Of a stretch of DNA of 64,000 nt, positions 53,852 through 63,844 are shown one piece after another; positions within the stretch are counted from its first letter, which is position 1, and every line of letters starts with the position of its first letter. Made by a program: the position numbers and the translations under genes. Under the pieces are notes generated by a model, which made no database searches, had not been told where the DNA came from, and worked only from the letters and a program-made list of their open reading frames with translations. The DNA comes from Marinobacter confluentis (GTDB lineage: Bacteria; Pseudomonadota; Gammaproteobacteria; Pseudomonadales; Oleiphilaceae), in the NCBI RefSeq assembly GCF_004785685.1, contig NZ_SRPF01000003.1, forward strand, positions 248,001-312,000, given 5' to 3'.

Positions 53852-54966
53852 ACCGACTACAACTGAGTGGCGGTATCGCGACCCTGATCTTTCTGATGCT
53901 GGTGTCACCCCTGGCCGCCGCCCACAAGGCCAGTGACAGTTTTCTCTACCTTGACCAGGACCAATCAGAACTGCGGTTTGATGTTGCCCTGAGGGATCTG
54001 GCCCTGGTGCTGCCGCTGGACATGAACGCGGACCGAAAATTGACCGGCGCAGAGCTGCGAGCTGGCAGAGATTCCATTACACGCTGGGCAGAAGCTGGAA
54101 TCCAACTTGCCAATTCATCCGGCGAATGCCGGCTTGAAGGGCAGACCTGGGGCCTATCCAGCCACAGCGACGGTCCTTACGCTGCGGCCCGCTATCAGGT
54201 GCAATGCGCCGATGGTGAACCCGCCGACACCCTGAATTATCAACTGCTGTTCGGGCAGGACCCATTGCACCGGGGACTGGTGAGCATCACCAACGGCGAT
54301 AACGAGTCACTGGCCGTATTGTCGCCGGACCGGCAGTCCGTGACACTGACCGCTGAAAGCCAGGCTTCGGCACTGTCTCTGTTCGGAACCTTCGTCTACG
54401 AGGGGGTGTTCCACCTGCTGATCGGCCTGGACCATCTGTTGTTCCTGCTGGTGCTGATGCTTCCCGCGACGCTGGGACAGCGCAATGGCAAAGAGCAGCG
54501 CAGCCTGAAACAACGCATCTGGCAGCTTGCGGGCATTGTCACGGCCTTCACAGTAGCTCATTCAATCACCCTTGCTCTGGCAGCAATGGATGTTGTTCGC
54601 CTTCCCATTGCCTGGGTCGAGACCGTCATTGCCCTGTCGATTGCCCTGGCGGCACTGAACGTGGCCTGGCCGGTACTTGGCGAGAAAACCTGGAAGCTGG
54701 CCTTTGGCTTCGGACTGATTCACGGCTTTGGCTTCGCCAGTGTGCTGGGGGATTTGACCAGTGGACTGGAGCAGACGGTCCTGGCCTTGGCAGGTTTCAA
54801 CATCGGTGTGGAAGCCGGGCAGATTGCTCTGCTGCTTCTCGTGTTTCCGGTGCTTTACGGGTGGGGTAAAGCCGGTCACTACGGCCGTTTTGTAGTACCG
54901 GTTATGCTGCTAGGTACCGGCGCACTCAGCCTGTACTGGGTGGCTGAGCGCGCCATAGCTATCTGA
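53848..54966 (+). CDS. HupE/UreJ-family membrane protein
   Basis: 372 residues from the ATG at 53848 (ATGA overlap with the TPR gene). Signal-type N-terminus, an outside domain of about 190 residues (SDSFLYLDQDQSELRFDVAL), then about six membrane helices with the HupE pattern HLLIGLDHLLFLLVLMLPAT, TAFTVAHSITLALA and FGLIHGFGFASVLGD. HupE/UreJ proteins are thought to move nickel or other metals; the substrate here is unknown. Last gene of the DUF4331 cluster. Confidence 0.9.
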   Translation: MNRLQLSGGIATLIFLMLVSPLAAAHKASDSFLYLDQDQSELRFDVALRDLALVLPLDMNADRKLTGAELRAGRDSITRWAEAGIQLANSSGECRLEGQTWGLSSHSDGPYAAARYQVQCADGEPADTLNYQLLFGQDPLHRGLVSITNGDNESLAVLSPDRQSVTLTAESQASALSLFGTFVYEGVFHLLIGLDHLLFLLVLMLPATLGQRNGKEQRSLKQRIWQLAGIVTAFTVAHSITLALAAMDVVRLPIAWVETVIALSIALAALNVAWPVLGEKTWKLAFGFGLIHGFGFASVLGDLTSGLEQTVLALAGFNIGVEAGQIALLLLVFPVLYGWGKAGHYGRFVVPVMLLGTGALSLYWVAERAIAI

Positions 54967-54973
54967 GACCTGG

Positions 54974-55621
54974 TTAGTGAAGAGCCCGCATCTGGCGCGG
55001 GTACAGGGCTGCGCTGACTTCTGGTTCCTCCAGCATGTCGGCCAGTTCTCTATCCACCTCGGTTTCCTCACCCTCATCGGGCAGAGGCTCGAACAGCGTG
55101 TTCAGCCAGGAGGTGACTGAAGGTGCATCTTCCCGCCCGTATTCCGTCGACAGCGCCTTGATGCGGCGGAAGCCGATGATCCGCTGGTGCTTGGGATCAC
55201 GGATCTGCTCGAAACCGCGCCAGTAAATCCGGTCACGGGTGTGAAGCTGCACAAACAGCGTATCTATGGGCTCGCCAGGGTCTTCGCCCCGGCCACTATC
55301 ATCAAAGTCAGACTCGGATTCTTCGGCTTTTACGAGATCCGGTTCATCGATCTCCACGGCGGTTGCTGCCGGTTTTTTGTTGCGGATGGTGGTCCAGGCC
55401 GGGTAGAGCACGGCGACCGCGTCGGCTTCCACGTGCTCGCGGGCCGCGCGAAGGATCAATCCCCAGCGGGCTTTATCGGCATCGGTCTCAAGAGAGTTAA
55501 TGGGCAGATCGTAGCTTTGCTCACTGGACAGTACGATTGCCATCATCGGGGCGTCGAGCTCCCCCATGGCTTCGGCCTGTGCTACAGACACCAGTTCATC
55601 GATTGCCATCGGTTGGTTCAT
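54974..55621 (-). CDS. Conserved-looking protein of unknown function
   Basis: 215 residues, start MNQPMAIDELVSVAQAEAMG with GAGG upstream. No signal peptide or membrane helix. It is acidic, with a charged middle (EESESDFDDSGRGEDPGEP) and a C-terminal EVDRELADMLEEPEVSAALY. No family recognised; base composition and codon use look like those of its neighbours. Convergent with the hupE-like gene at 7 bp distance. Confidence 0.75.
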   Translation of the reverse strand: MNQPMAIDELVSVAQAEAMGELDAPMMAIVLSSEQSYDLPINSLETDADKARWGLILRAAREHVEADAVAVLYPAWTTIRNKKPAATAVEIDEPDLVKAEESESDFDDSGRGEDPGEPIDTLFVQLHTRDRIYWRGFEQIRDPKHQRIIGFRRIKALSTEYGREDAPSVTSWLNTLFEPLPDEGEETEVDRELADMLEEPEVSAALYPRQMRALH

Positions 55622-55757
55622 ACGTCACTCGCCTCCTCGATGCCATCAGGGTCGTACAGGAGGAAAGGGTCCTCCTGTCTCACAGCATAGACTGTTCCTG
55701 CCATAAAGATAAACGTGAAACTGACGGGCACGGATCACAATCACCGGCGATTCGCCG

Positions 55758-57245
55758 TCACAAACCGGCTTCCAGCCTCTCATACTGGCCAAACCAGGGG
55801 CTGGCTTCCTCAAGCTGCGCCGCCAGTTGTAACAGAACCCCCTCTGCGCCATGGGGCGCACCAAACTGGACGCCGACCGGCAGTCCGTCATTACTCCAGT
55901 TCAGTGGCACCGACATGGCCGGTGTCCCTGTCAGATTCGCTAGTTGGGTAAATGGGGTCCTTGCCAGACTTTCCAAGGCCATCTGGTCAACCTGTCCGCT
56001 TCGATGCACGATTTTTCCGGCCTTGAGCTTCAACATCAGCCTGGCAGCCAGCTGCAGTTGGGGCGGGGTATCCAGTTCGCCGATTGTTGCGGGCATCTGG
56101 CCCGTGGTGGGGCAGAGGTAAAGGTCGTAACTCTGGAAATAGACCCCCAGGGCACGGGAAAAATCATTCCACTGCTGACGCCGGCGAACGTATTCCGGCA
56201 AAGCCATGGTGCGCCCCAACATGTCGATCAGCCGGGTATCCAGTTCAAAATCGGAATCCCTCGCGGCCAGTTCGTTTTTGGCATAATCGACCAGAGTGGA
56301 CACTTCACCGAAGTAGAGCCCGAGATAACAGCGGGCCAGGGCCATTCCATCGAAATCCGGCCGCGCGTATTCCACCCGGTGGCCCAGGCTTTCCAGCATG
56401 CGTGCCGTATCCTCCACCGCATCCACACATTCCTGGGCCACATCGGTATGGTAGGGCGAAGAGGTAAAAACGCCGATACGCAGGGGTTTGGGGGCCTGCT
56501 GCATCAGGTCGCTGAACGGTGCCGACGGTGGCGGAATCAAGAAGGGATCACCAACGGCCGGGCCCGACAATACATCCAGCATGGCGGCACTGTCGCGGAC
56601 CGTGCGGGTCACGACGTGATCCATGGAAGCGCCGGTCCAGGCCTCGCCCACAAAGGGCCCTGAAGAAATCCTGCCCCGCGAGGGTTTGAGGCCAAACAGG
56701 CCGTTGTAGGCAGCCGGGATACGAATCGATCCGCCGCCGTCATTGGCACCGGCCATGGGCACGATACCGGCCGCCACCGCAGCACCGGAACCGCCACTGG
56801 ATCCGCCGGGGGTTCTCTCAGTGTTCCAGGGATTGCGGGTTGGCCCCCAGAGTTCTGACTCAGTCACCGCTTTCAGGCCAAATTCCGGGGTGGCGGTCCG
56901 GCCCAGAAAAACCAGACCACCCTGGCGGGCCCGGCGTACGTATTCAGAGTCCTGGCTGGCAATGTTGTTCTTCAGGCCCCGGCTGCCATAGGTACAGGGG
57001 TGACCCTGCTGCTGTTGTGCAAGATCTTTAAGCAGCATTGGCACGCCACAGAAGGTACCATCGGGCTCAAAGGACGGTTTCTTTGCATCGGCAAACTGGG
57101 AGTAGCAGATGGCGTTCAACCGGTCGTTTACCGCTGCCGCGCGCTCAATGGCTGCGTCACACACCTCGCTGGCAGTCACTTCCTTCCGGCGAATCAGGTC
57201 GGCAAGTGCGACAGCATCAAATCGAAGGTATTCGGTTTGCTTCAT
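55758..57245 (-). CDS. Amidase (amidase-signature family)
   Basis: 495 residues from the ATG at 57245; the frame runs to 57341 without support. Amidase-signature triad: Lys in [10 protein letters not shown], cis-Ser and Ser in [20 protein letters not shown], and [20 protein letters not shown]. It hydrolyses a carboxamide; the substrate is unknown. Its ATG overlaps, on the other strand, the ATG of the divergent transglycosylase gene. Confidence 0.92.
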   Translation of the reverse strand: MKQTEYLRFDAVALADLIRRKEVTASEVCDAAIERAAAVNDRLNAICYSQFADAKKPSFEPDGTFCGVPMLLKDLAQQQQGHPCTYGSRGLKNNIASQDSEYVRRARQGGLVFLGRTATPEFGLKAVTESELWGPTRNPWNTERTPGGSSGGSGAAVAAGIVPMAGANDGGGSIRIPAAYNGLFGLKPSRGRISSGPFVGEAWTGASMDHVVTRTVRDSAAMLDVLSGPAVGDPFLIPPPSAPFSDLMQQAPKPLRIGVFTSSPYHTDVAQECVDAVEDTARMLESLGHRVEYARPDFDGMALARCYLGLYFGEVSTLVDYAKNELAARDSDFELDTRLIDMLGRTMALPEYVRRRQQWNDFSRALGVYFQSYDLYLCPTTGQMPATIGELDTPPQLQLAARLMLKLKAGKIVHRSGQVDQMALESLARTPFTQLANLTGTPAMSVPLNWSNDGLPVGVQFGAPHGAEGVLLQLAAQLEEASPWFGQYERLEAGL

Positions 57246-58341
57246 GTGGGCGTCCGTTTTTTGTTTTATTCTGACGGGCATTATTACACCGATTGCCCGG
57301 GCCAGCGAAACACCGGAGCCTGAGGAAGACTGGGTCACCATCGTTCGTGACTCGCCCTACTGGGTGAGCCAGGGCGTTTATCAGAACATGACCACCATCC
57401 GGCGCTGGGTTCTGAAAGAACGCGGCTTCTGCTCCAGGCAGGATCGCCACATCCTGTTTGACCGCCGGGGCGAATTCCTTGGCTATATTGACGATGGCAC
57501 CACCCGCGAAGCGACCCAGGCCCGGCTCAACGAAACCCGCGCAGCTCTTGCGGCAAAAGGGAAAACCGAAGACTGGACTCCGGGCAGCATCAATGAAACA
57601 GGCTATCCGTTTGCGCTGTCCTGCCTGCAGCCCCACGTCAATCTGTCTGCCGCCGTTGACCGTTACATGGGCCGTGCCGAGGCTGATCGGCTCTGGGGCA
57701 CCTGGGACGATCTGGTTTTTGCATCAAAAGAACAGCCCCGTCCACTCCATGATGCCCTGATGTATGTGTATCAAACCCGCATCAGCCAGCAGCGCCTGGA
57801 CCTGCCCGATTCACTGCCCAGATATCTTGGCGGCCAGGTGCTTATCGAAAGCAGCGGCCAGACCCGGGCCCACTCCACGGCCAATGCCAAGGGCATATTG
57901 CAATTATCACCCTCTGCTCTGGGCGATTGCCGGATCAGCCCCGAAAACCACTGGCACCGGCTGGCCCAGGTAGACTGCGCCCTGAAACTGATGCAGCAGA
58001 ACGCCCGCAATCTGAAACCGGCCTTTGCCGAAAGGTTCGGGCATTTGCCCAACGGGAAACAGGACCAACTGTTTACCCTGTTGCTGGTTCAGGCCTATCA
58101 CGGTGGCGTGGGCCGGGTCATTTCCCTGCTGAACGACGAGCAACTGTCCCGGCCCGCGGCCTACTTTGCCCGGGAACACGAGAACTTCAGCGCCGGTGAT
58201 ATCCTGCTCGGCATGATTTTTCACAACCTTGGGCGGGACCGCCTGGGGCTGGCGTCGCTGTATTATGTGGCGGATGTGCAGCTTGCCACCGAAGCGCTCT
58301 GTGCCACCGATGAACTGGCTGGTGGGAGCTTCTGCCAATAA
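57244..58341 (+). CDS. Exported lytic transglycosylase-like (SLT) protein
   Basis: 365 residues from the ATG at 57244 ([20 protein letters not shown], a signal peptide). The SLT-type segment GGQVLIESSGQ (catalytic Glu about residue 202) and ANAKGILQLSPSALGDC are visible, then LVQAYHGGVGRVISLLN. It would cut peptidoglycan glycan strands in the periplasm. The upstream extension of the frame is antisense to the amidase gene and is rejected. Confidence 0.85.
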   Translation: MWASVFCFILTGIITPIARASETPEPEEDWVTIVRDSPYWVSQGVYQNMTTIRRWVLKERGFCSRQDRHILFDRRGEFLGYIDDGTTREATQARLNETRAALAAKGKTEDWTPGSINETGYPFALSCLQPHVNLSAAVDRYMGRAEADRLWGTWDDLVFASKEQPRPLHDALMYVYQTRISQQRLDLPDSLPRYLGGQVLIESSGQTRAHSTANAKGILQLSPSALGDCRISPENHWHRLAQVDCALKLMQQNARNLKPAFAERFGHLPNGKQDQLFTLLLVQAYHGGVGRVISLLNDEQLSRPAAYFAREHENFSAGDILLGMIFHNLGRDRLGLASLYYVADVQLATEALCATDELAGGSFCQ

Positions 58342-58437
58342 AGTCGGGCCCCGACTGGTTACGTCATTTAACAGATTGCATTCATTAGCGCCTGCTTTCA
58401 TTATGAGGTGATCACACGTCACCCGAGGTGAGCGGTC

Positions 58438-60615
58438 ATGTCTGAAGTCATTGGTGGCGGCAGCAAAAAGGTACTCTACACGCTGGCAACGGTTCGGCGG
58501 ATCGGCCTGCTGAATTCCGCCAAAGCCCTGAAAGCGCGCAACGCATGCAAAGCCTGTGGCCTTGGCATGGGCGGCCAGCTGGGCGGTATGACCAACGAAA
58601 AACGCGAATACCCGTCGGTCTGCAACAAAAGCATTCAGGCCCAGTCCACGGATATACAGCCGCCGATTCCGCGAGAGATTTTCGACCATTCCATTGCCGA
58701 GCTGAAACAGCTCAGCCCGCGGGAACTGGAGCATCTGGGGCGGCTGAACTTTCCGCTTTTCAAAGCCAAAGACAGCGACCACTTCAGCCCCCTGTCCTGG
58801 GAAGACGCCTACACGCTGGCCGCTGAGCGGTTTGCCGCATCCGCACCGGAGAAAAGCTTTTTCTACAGTTCCGGGCGCTCCTCCAACGAAGCGGGTTTTC
58901 TGCTGCAACTGTTCGCCCGCCTGTACGGCACCAACAACGTCAACAACTGCTCCTACTATTGCCATCAGGCCACCGGTGAGGGCCTGAAATCCACCATCGG
59001 CACGGGCACATCCACGGTGGAACTGGAAGACCTGGCCCACTGCGACCTGCTGTTCGTGATTGGCGCCAATCCGGCGTCCAACCACCCCCGCCTGGTTCAC
59101 CAGCTCAAAGGCATTCGTGACCGGGGTGGGGATGTGGTGGTCATCAACCCGGCGCGGGAACCCGGCCTGGTCAAGTTCGCCGTGCCCAAAAGCCCGTCCT
59201 CCATGCTCAGCGGCGGCACCGAAATCGCCTCGTATTACCTGCAACCCAACATCGCCAGTGACCTGTGGGCGATGAAAGGCATTGCAAAAGGCATACTGGA
59301 ACTGGGCGCCGAGAACAGGGGGTTTATCGAATCCCATACCCACGGTTTCGAAGCGCTACGCAAGGATATCGAATCCATTACCTGGTCTGACATTGAAGCT
59401 CACACCCAGCTCAAACGGGAAGATATCGAGGCGGTCAGCCGCGTCTACGCTGAAGCTGAAAACGTGGTCTTTGCCTGGGGCATGGGCATTACCCATCACC
59501 TGACCGGCACCGAGAACGTGGAATACATTGCCAACCTGGCGCTGCTTCGGGGCATGGTCGGGAAAAAGGCCTCAGGCCTGTTGCCACTGAGGGGGCACAG
59601 CAATGTTCAGGGTGTTGGCACCATTGGCGTCAAGCCGGTGCTCGCGGGTGAAGTAATCACCGCTCTTGAGGAACACCTGAAGGTTACCCTGCCAGAAGCG
59701 AAAGGCATGGACACCATGGCATGCCTGGAAGCGGCAGACAGCGGTGACATTGATAACGCGCTGATCATGGGCGGCAACCTTTACAGCGCCACGCCGGACA
59801 GCCAATGGGCCGGGCAGGCGCTGGACCGTGTCCGATTCAAACTGTTCATGACCACCACGCTAAACCAGGGCCACCTGTACGGCAACGACCACAGCGAATC
59901 GCTGATTCTGCCGGTAACAGCACGGGATGAGGAGTTCGAGCCCACGACCCAGGAATCCATGTTCAACTATGTGCGGCTCAGCGATGGCGGCATAAAACGG
60001 CTGGACAACGTTCGGCCCGAATCGCAGATTCTGGCCGCGCTCGCGGGCCGACTGGTCGACAGGGCTGTTTTTGATTTTGCCACATTCGCCAGCCACAGCA
60101 GCATCCGCAAAGCCATTGCCGCCTGTATCCCGGGCATGGAAGACCTGAAAGACATAGAGGTCGCGAAAAAAGAATTCCATATCCGCCGGCGAATCATGCA
60201 CACCCCCGAGTTCAAGACCGCTTCCGGTCGGGCCCACTTTATTACCCATCAGACCAGGGGCGCAGACCAGAAAGCGGATTTCCCCTTCAAGCTGATGACC
60301 GTGCGCTCCGAAGGGCAGTTCAACTCCATCATTTACGAAGAAAGCGACAGCTACCGCAGTGTTGAGCAACGTTCGACCGTGCTGATGAGCGCCGGAGATA
60401 TGACCGCACTGTCGCTGAAAGAAGGGGACAGGGTAAGCCTGAAATCGGAATCCGGCGCCATGCATAACCTGGCGGTGAAGACCTTTGACCTGCCACCGGG
60501 CAACCTGATGACCTACTATCCCGAAGCCAATGTGCTGGTCGGCCGGGACCGCGACCCCCGAAGTAAAACGCCGGCGTTCAAGTCCATCAGCGTTGCGCTG
60601 ATCGCCGCAAACTAA
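58438..60615 (+). CDS. FdhF/YdeP-family molybdopterin oxidoreductase
   Basis: 725 residues. N-terminal iron-sulfur-type cysteines C37, C40 and C62 (NACKACGLGMG, PSVCNKS). Then FYSSGRSSNEAGFLLQLFAR, YGTNNVNNCSYYCHQATGEG, GANPASNHPRLVHQLKGIRD, LRGHSNVQGVGTIG and a C-terminal cofactor-binding domain (MTVRSEGQFNSIIYEES, NLMTYYPEANVLVGRDRDP). It resembles E. coli YdeP, of unclear substrate. The TauE-like gene follows after one base, so they form an operon. Confidence 0.93.
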   Translation: MSEVIGGGSKKVLYTLATVRRIGLLNSAKALKARNACKACGLGMGGQLGGMTNEKREYPSVCNKSIQAQSTDIQPPIPREIFDHSIAELKQLSPRELEHLGRLNFPLFKAKDSDHFSPLSWEDAYTLAAERFAASAPEKSFFYSSGRSSNEAGFLLQLFARLYGTNNVNNCSYYCHQATGEGLKSTIGTGTSTVELEDLAHCDLLFVIGANPASNHPRLVHQLKGIRDRGGDVVVINPAREPGLVKFAVPKSPSSMLSGGTEIASYYLQPNIASDLWAMKGIAKGILELGAENRGFIESHTHGFEALRKDIESITWSDIEAHTQLKREDIEAVSRVYAEAENVVFAWGMGITHHLTGTENVEYIANLALLRGMVGKKASGLLPLRGHSNVQGVGTIGVKPVLAGEVITALEEHLKVTLPEAKGMDTMACLEAADSGDIDNALIMGGNLYSATPDSQWAGQALDRVRFKLFMTTTLNQGHLYGNDHSESLILPVTARDEEFEPTTQESMFNYVRLSDGGIKRLDNVRPESQILAALAGRLVDRAVFDFATFASHSSIRKAIAACIPGMEDLKDIEVAKKEFHIRRRIMHTPEFKTASGRAHFITHQTRGADQKADFPFKLMTVRSEGQFNSIIYEESDSYRSVEQRSTVLMSAGDMTALSLKEGDRVSLKSESGAMHNLAVKTFDLPPGNLMTYYPEANVLVGRDRDPRSKTPAFKSISVALIAAN

Positions 60616-60616
60616 C

Positions 60617-61378
60617 GTGGATTTTACTCTGCTGCCCGACAGCCTCAGCCCGGCCCTGGCTGGCGCGCTGATGCTGGCGTCTGTCGTCACCTCCATGATC
60701 ACCGCCAGCCTGGGAGCGGGCGGCGGCCTGCTATTGCTGGTTCTGATGGCACTATGGATTCCACCAGCGGCAATCATTCCTGTTCATGGCATGGTGCAAC
60801 TGGGTTCCAATGCCGGGCGCGCAACCTTGACCTGGCGCCATACCGACTGGCAGGCGATGGCGGCCTTTGCCCCGGGGGTCCTGGTGGGTGCGGGCATAGG
60901 CGCCTGGCTGTTGGTGGACCTTCCAGAGCACCTGTGGCAACTGACCATTGCGGTTTTCGTGCTTTATCTTTGCTGGGGACCGGCGTTGCCGAAAGGCGCC
61001 TTTGGGCGCACCGGTATCTTCGTGGCGTCTGCAATAACCACCTTTGCCAGCCTGTTCGTGGGAGCCACAGGGCCACTGGTCGCGGCGTTCATCAAGCAGA
61101 TGCACGAGGACCGCTTCAAAACGGTGGCAACCTTTGCCACCGCCATGAGCCTGCAACACGCACCCAAAGCACTGGTGTTTGGACTGGCGGGGTTTGTCTT
61201 CCACGAATGGCTGGTGTTTATTCTGGGAATGATCCTGTTTGGCTTTGCCGGTACCTGGATCGGCCTACATCTGCTGAAAAACCTTCAGAACCGGCACTTT
61301 CACCGGATCTTCAATATCATGCTGACACTGCTGGCGCTGAGGCTGCTATGGCAGGCCGGGCAATCAATGTCTGGCTGA
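60617..61378 (+). CDS. TauE/SafE-family permease
   Basis: 253 residues from a GTG at 60617. About seven to eight membrane helices; family marks are ITASLGAGGGLLLLVLMALW, PVHGMVQLGSNAGRATLTWR and FVGATGPLVAAFIKQMHEDR. The family exports sulfite or sulfonates or related anions. Coupling to the molybdoenzyme suggests the two handle the same compound, which is inference. It overlaps the convergent GGDEF gene by 15 bp. Confidence 0.9.
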   Translation: MDFTLLPDSLSPALAGALMLASVVTSMITASLGAGGGLLLLVLMALWIPPAAIIPVHGMVQLGSNAGRATLTWRHTDWQAMAAFAPGVLVGAGIGAWLLVDLPEHLWQLTIAVFVLYLCWGPALPKGAFGRTGIFVASAITTFASLFVGATGPLVAAFIKQMHEDRFKTVATFATAMSLQHAPKALVFGLAGFVFHEWLVFILGMILFGFAGTWIGLHLLKNLQNRHFHRIFNIMLTLLALRLLWQAGQSMSG

Positions 61379-63709
61379 TGGCGGCATCACGATCACCTGA
61401 TTCCGGCCCTGGGCCTTTGCCGCATAGGTGCCCTCGTCGGCCCGGGCGAGCACTTCCCGGACACCCGAATCCGACCCGTTCAACATGGTCAGGCCGATAC
61501 TGGCCGTGACGCCAAAATCACGCCCGTCCTTTTGCAGGCGCAGTGCTTCTATCCCTGCCCGAATCTGCTCGGCCAGGGTTTGCGCCCGCTCCAGACCGCA
61601 GGTGGGCAGGATGATACCGAACTCGTCACCGCCGAGCCGGGCAACCGTATCGGACTGGCGCACCGTGTTCACCAACAGCTCGGAAAGTTGCATCAGCAGG
61701 TCGTCGCCCAACAGGTGACCACCCTCATCGTTCACCGGCTTGAAATAATCCAGGTCAATCAACATCAGAACACTGTCGTTGGTGCGGGGCGACATCTCGG
61801 TCAGGCAGTGAATCAGTGACGCGTTAAAAGCCCGACGGTTAAGCAGGCCGGTCAGGCTGTCGTGAGTGGCCTCCCAGGAAAGACGCTCTTCTTCCCGTCG
61901 ACGTTCGCTGTCGTCCCGGATCACAAAAACCACCCGCGGACGGTCCGTATCTGGCCGCAAGTGAAGTACCGTCAGGTCAATATCGAAACTGTCGCCATGG
62001 ACGTTTTTGAGCGTCACATAGAGATTCTCCCGGTCATCACCATGAAGCAGTTCTTCTGCCTTCCAGGTGCGCTCATTGTCCGAGATCGTTACCTGCTCAA
62101 AAAACGGCTCGCCTTCGCCAATATCTTCAAGCCCCAGGAATTCGCCCACCGCCGCATTGGCATAGCGAATCGCGCCCTGGGCGTCAGTCATCAGCACACC
62201 CTCCTGCAACACCCCAAGGATGCTGTTGGCCCGTGCCTGCTCTTCCGCCAGCCGGCTTTCGATTTCCAGTTCATGGGTGATGTCACGAACCACCGTTATG
62301 GTACCCAGGGTTTTTTCTTCCGTATCGATAACCGCCGTCATCACATCCGCCCACACCAGTCCTTTGTCCAGGCTCTTCAGACGAAAACGTGCGCGGAATA
62401 TTGTGCGGTTGTGAAGCGCCTGGTACCAGGCCTCGAGGGCGCTTGGTCGGTCGTCTTCGTAGACGCCCTCGATCAGAATACTCTGTTGGAGATCATTTGA
62501 TGGCACTCCCACAATCTGTTCAAAGGCCGGGTTGGCGAATTCAATGCGGCCCAGAACATCGGTCTGAACAATACCAATGGGGGCGCTTCTGGTCAGTGAC
62601 CGGAAGAAAGCTTCACGCTCGGCCAGGGATGCCATGACTTCATCCCGCTCCTCCATCACCGTGTTGAAAGTTTCTGCGACCTGACGTATTTCAGTGCCGC
62701 CGACTTCGTCCACCGGTTGGGTGCGTACACCCAGGTGGCGGTCACTGATCTGGGCGCCGAGCATTTTCAGGGGCGCCATCAGTCGGCGAAAGACAATCAG
62801 AGCGGTGGGCAACCCCACCAGAAGAACGCCGAGCAGAACAAGAACCAGGCTGTCAGTCAGGCGATGAACCGGCCCGTAGGCTTCGTCTGCCGGCCATACC
62901 GCTGCCACATACCAGGGCACCTGGGACAGCTGCCTTACCGCCATGATGGTTTCCACGCCATCGGAACTGTGGGCACTGGTTGCGCCCTCGAAACCGTCCA
63001 TCGCTGATCTGACAGCGGCGCTGTCCACCTGCACCGGCAGCATGGACTCGCCGGTGCGACCGTGGGTCAGCACCATACCGTTGCGGGTGGCAACCGTGAC
63101 ATAACCGGTCTTGCCAACATCGATGCTGCCGGGTTCGGTCATGAAATTTTCACCCTTGAGAAACAGGGCGCCGGCAATCACACCAATGAATCGCTTGCGA
63201 TGATCAAATACCGGGGCGGTCATCATGATGGCCGGCCGGTCCTGATACCGGGAGACAAACGGCTCACTGATGACCGGCGTCAACTGACTTGAGGTTTCGG
63301 TGAAGTAGGCGCGGTCTGCAACGCTGAGACCGGCTGCGCTGAATTTTTCAGGATGGCTGGCAATTGCATTGCCGTCGGCGTCAAACAGAAATACCACATC
63401 AAACAGGTGCTGAAGCGAAATATCCCGGCGCACAAACACTTCGCCCCGGCCCTTTAGCACCTCTTCGGCCACGGTCAGGTTCTCGGCCACATGGGCAAGA
63501 GTGTCACGACGTTGGGCCAACCGGGCATCCAGGTCGCCCGCAACCAGTTCTGCAATGGTTGAAACCTGTTGCCGTGCCTGGGCCTCAAGTTCGGCACGGG
63601 ATACCCAGGATCCCAGGAAGACCACCACCAGTGTCGACAGGATGATACCGGCAACCATGAACAGAACGGCACGGTTTACCAGGCTGGCGAACCAGCGTTT
63701 GATCAGCAT
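61364..63709 (-). CDS. Large membrane diguanylate cyclase (Cache-HAMP-PAS-PAS-GGDEF)
   Basis: 781 residues. Membrane helices near residues 12-32 and about 280-305 enclose a double-Cache-like sensor (VVFLFDADGNAIASHPEKFS, DVGKTGYVTVATRNGMVLTH). HAMP follows, then two PAS domains (about 370-480 and 495-610), then GGDEF with DSLTGLLNRRAFNASL, LIDLDYFKPVNDEGGHLLGD and ARLGGDEFGIIL. It makes c-di-GMP in response to an outside signal. Divergent from the exbB-like gene. Confidence 0.94.
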   Translation of the reverse strand: MLIKRWFASLVNRAVLFMVAGIILSTLVVVFLGSWVSRAELEAQARQQVSTIAELVAGDLDARLAQRRDTLAHVAENLTVAEEVLKGRGEVFVRRDISLQHLFDVVFLFDADGNAIASHPEKFSAAGLSVADRAYFTETSSQLTPVISEPFVSRYQDRPAIMMTAPVFDHRKRFIGVIAGALFLKGENFMTEPGSIDVGKTGYVTVATRNGMVLTHGRTGESMLPVQVDSAAVRSAMDGFEGATSAHSSDGVETIMAVRQLSQVPWYVAAVWPADEAYGPVHRLTDSLVLVLLGVLLVGLPTALIVFRRLMAPLKMLGAQISDRHLGVRTQPVDEVGGTEIRQVAETFNTVMEERDEVMASLAEREAFFRSLTRSAPIGIVQTDVLGRIEFANPAFEQIVGVPSNDLQQSILIEGVYEDDRPSALEAWYQALHNRTIFRARFRLKSLDKGLVWADVMTAVIDTEEKTLGTITVVRDITHELEIESRLAEEQARANSILGVLQEGVLMTDAQGAIRYANAAVGEFLGLEDIGEGEPFFEQVTISDNERTWKAEELLHGDDRENLYVTLKNVHGDSFDIDLTVLHLRPDTDRPRVVFVIRDDSERRREEERLSWEATHDSLTGLLNRRAFNASLIHCLTEMSPRTNDSVLMLIDLDYFKPVNDEGGHLLGDDLLMQLSELLVNTVRQSDTVARLGGDEFGIILPTCGLERAQTLAEQIRAGIEALRLQKDGRDFGVTASIGLTMLNGSDSGVREVLARADEGTYAAKAQGRNQVIVMPPSARH

Positions 63710-63795
63710 GTGTGTACAACCATTCCTATGAAACCAGCCACATGGATACAGTTTAACAGACTGCGTAAAAGGCGAAGGTTACGATGCTTGAATGA

Positions 63796-63814
63796 ATGAT
63801 TGATAATCATTATC
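63796..63814. promoter_or_regulatory. Fur box
   Basis: ATGATTGATAATCATTATC matches 15 of 19 bases of the classical Fur operator (GATAATGATAATCATTATC). It lies 31 bp before the ATG of the exbB/tolQ-type gene, as expected for iron control of a TonB energising system. Confidence 0.85.
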
Positions 63815-63844
63815 ATTGACATCCTTGTTCAGGTCGGAGCCGTT

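Noticed and set aside
57907..59343. 478-codon minus-strand open frame
   Set aside because: Antisense to the transglycosylase and YdeP-type genes, which both carry clear motifs.
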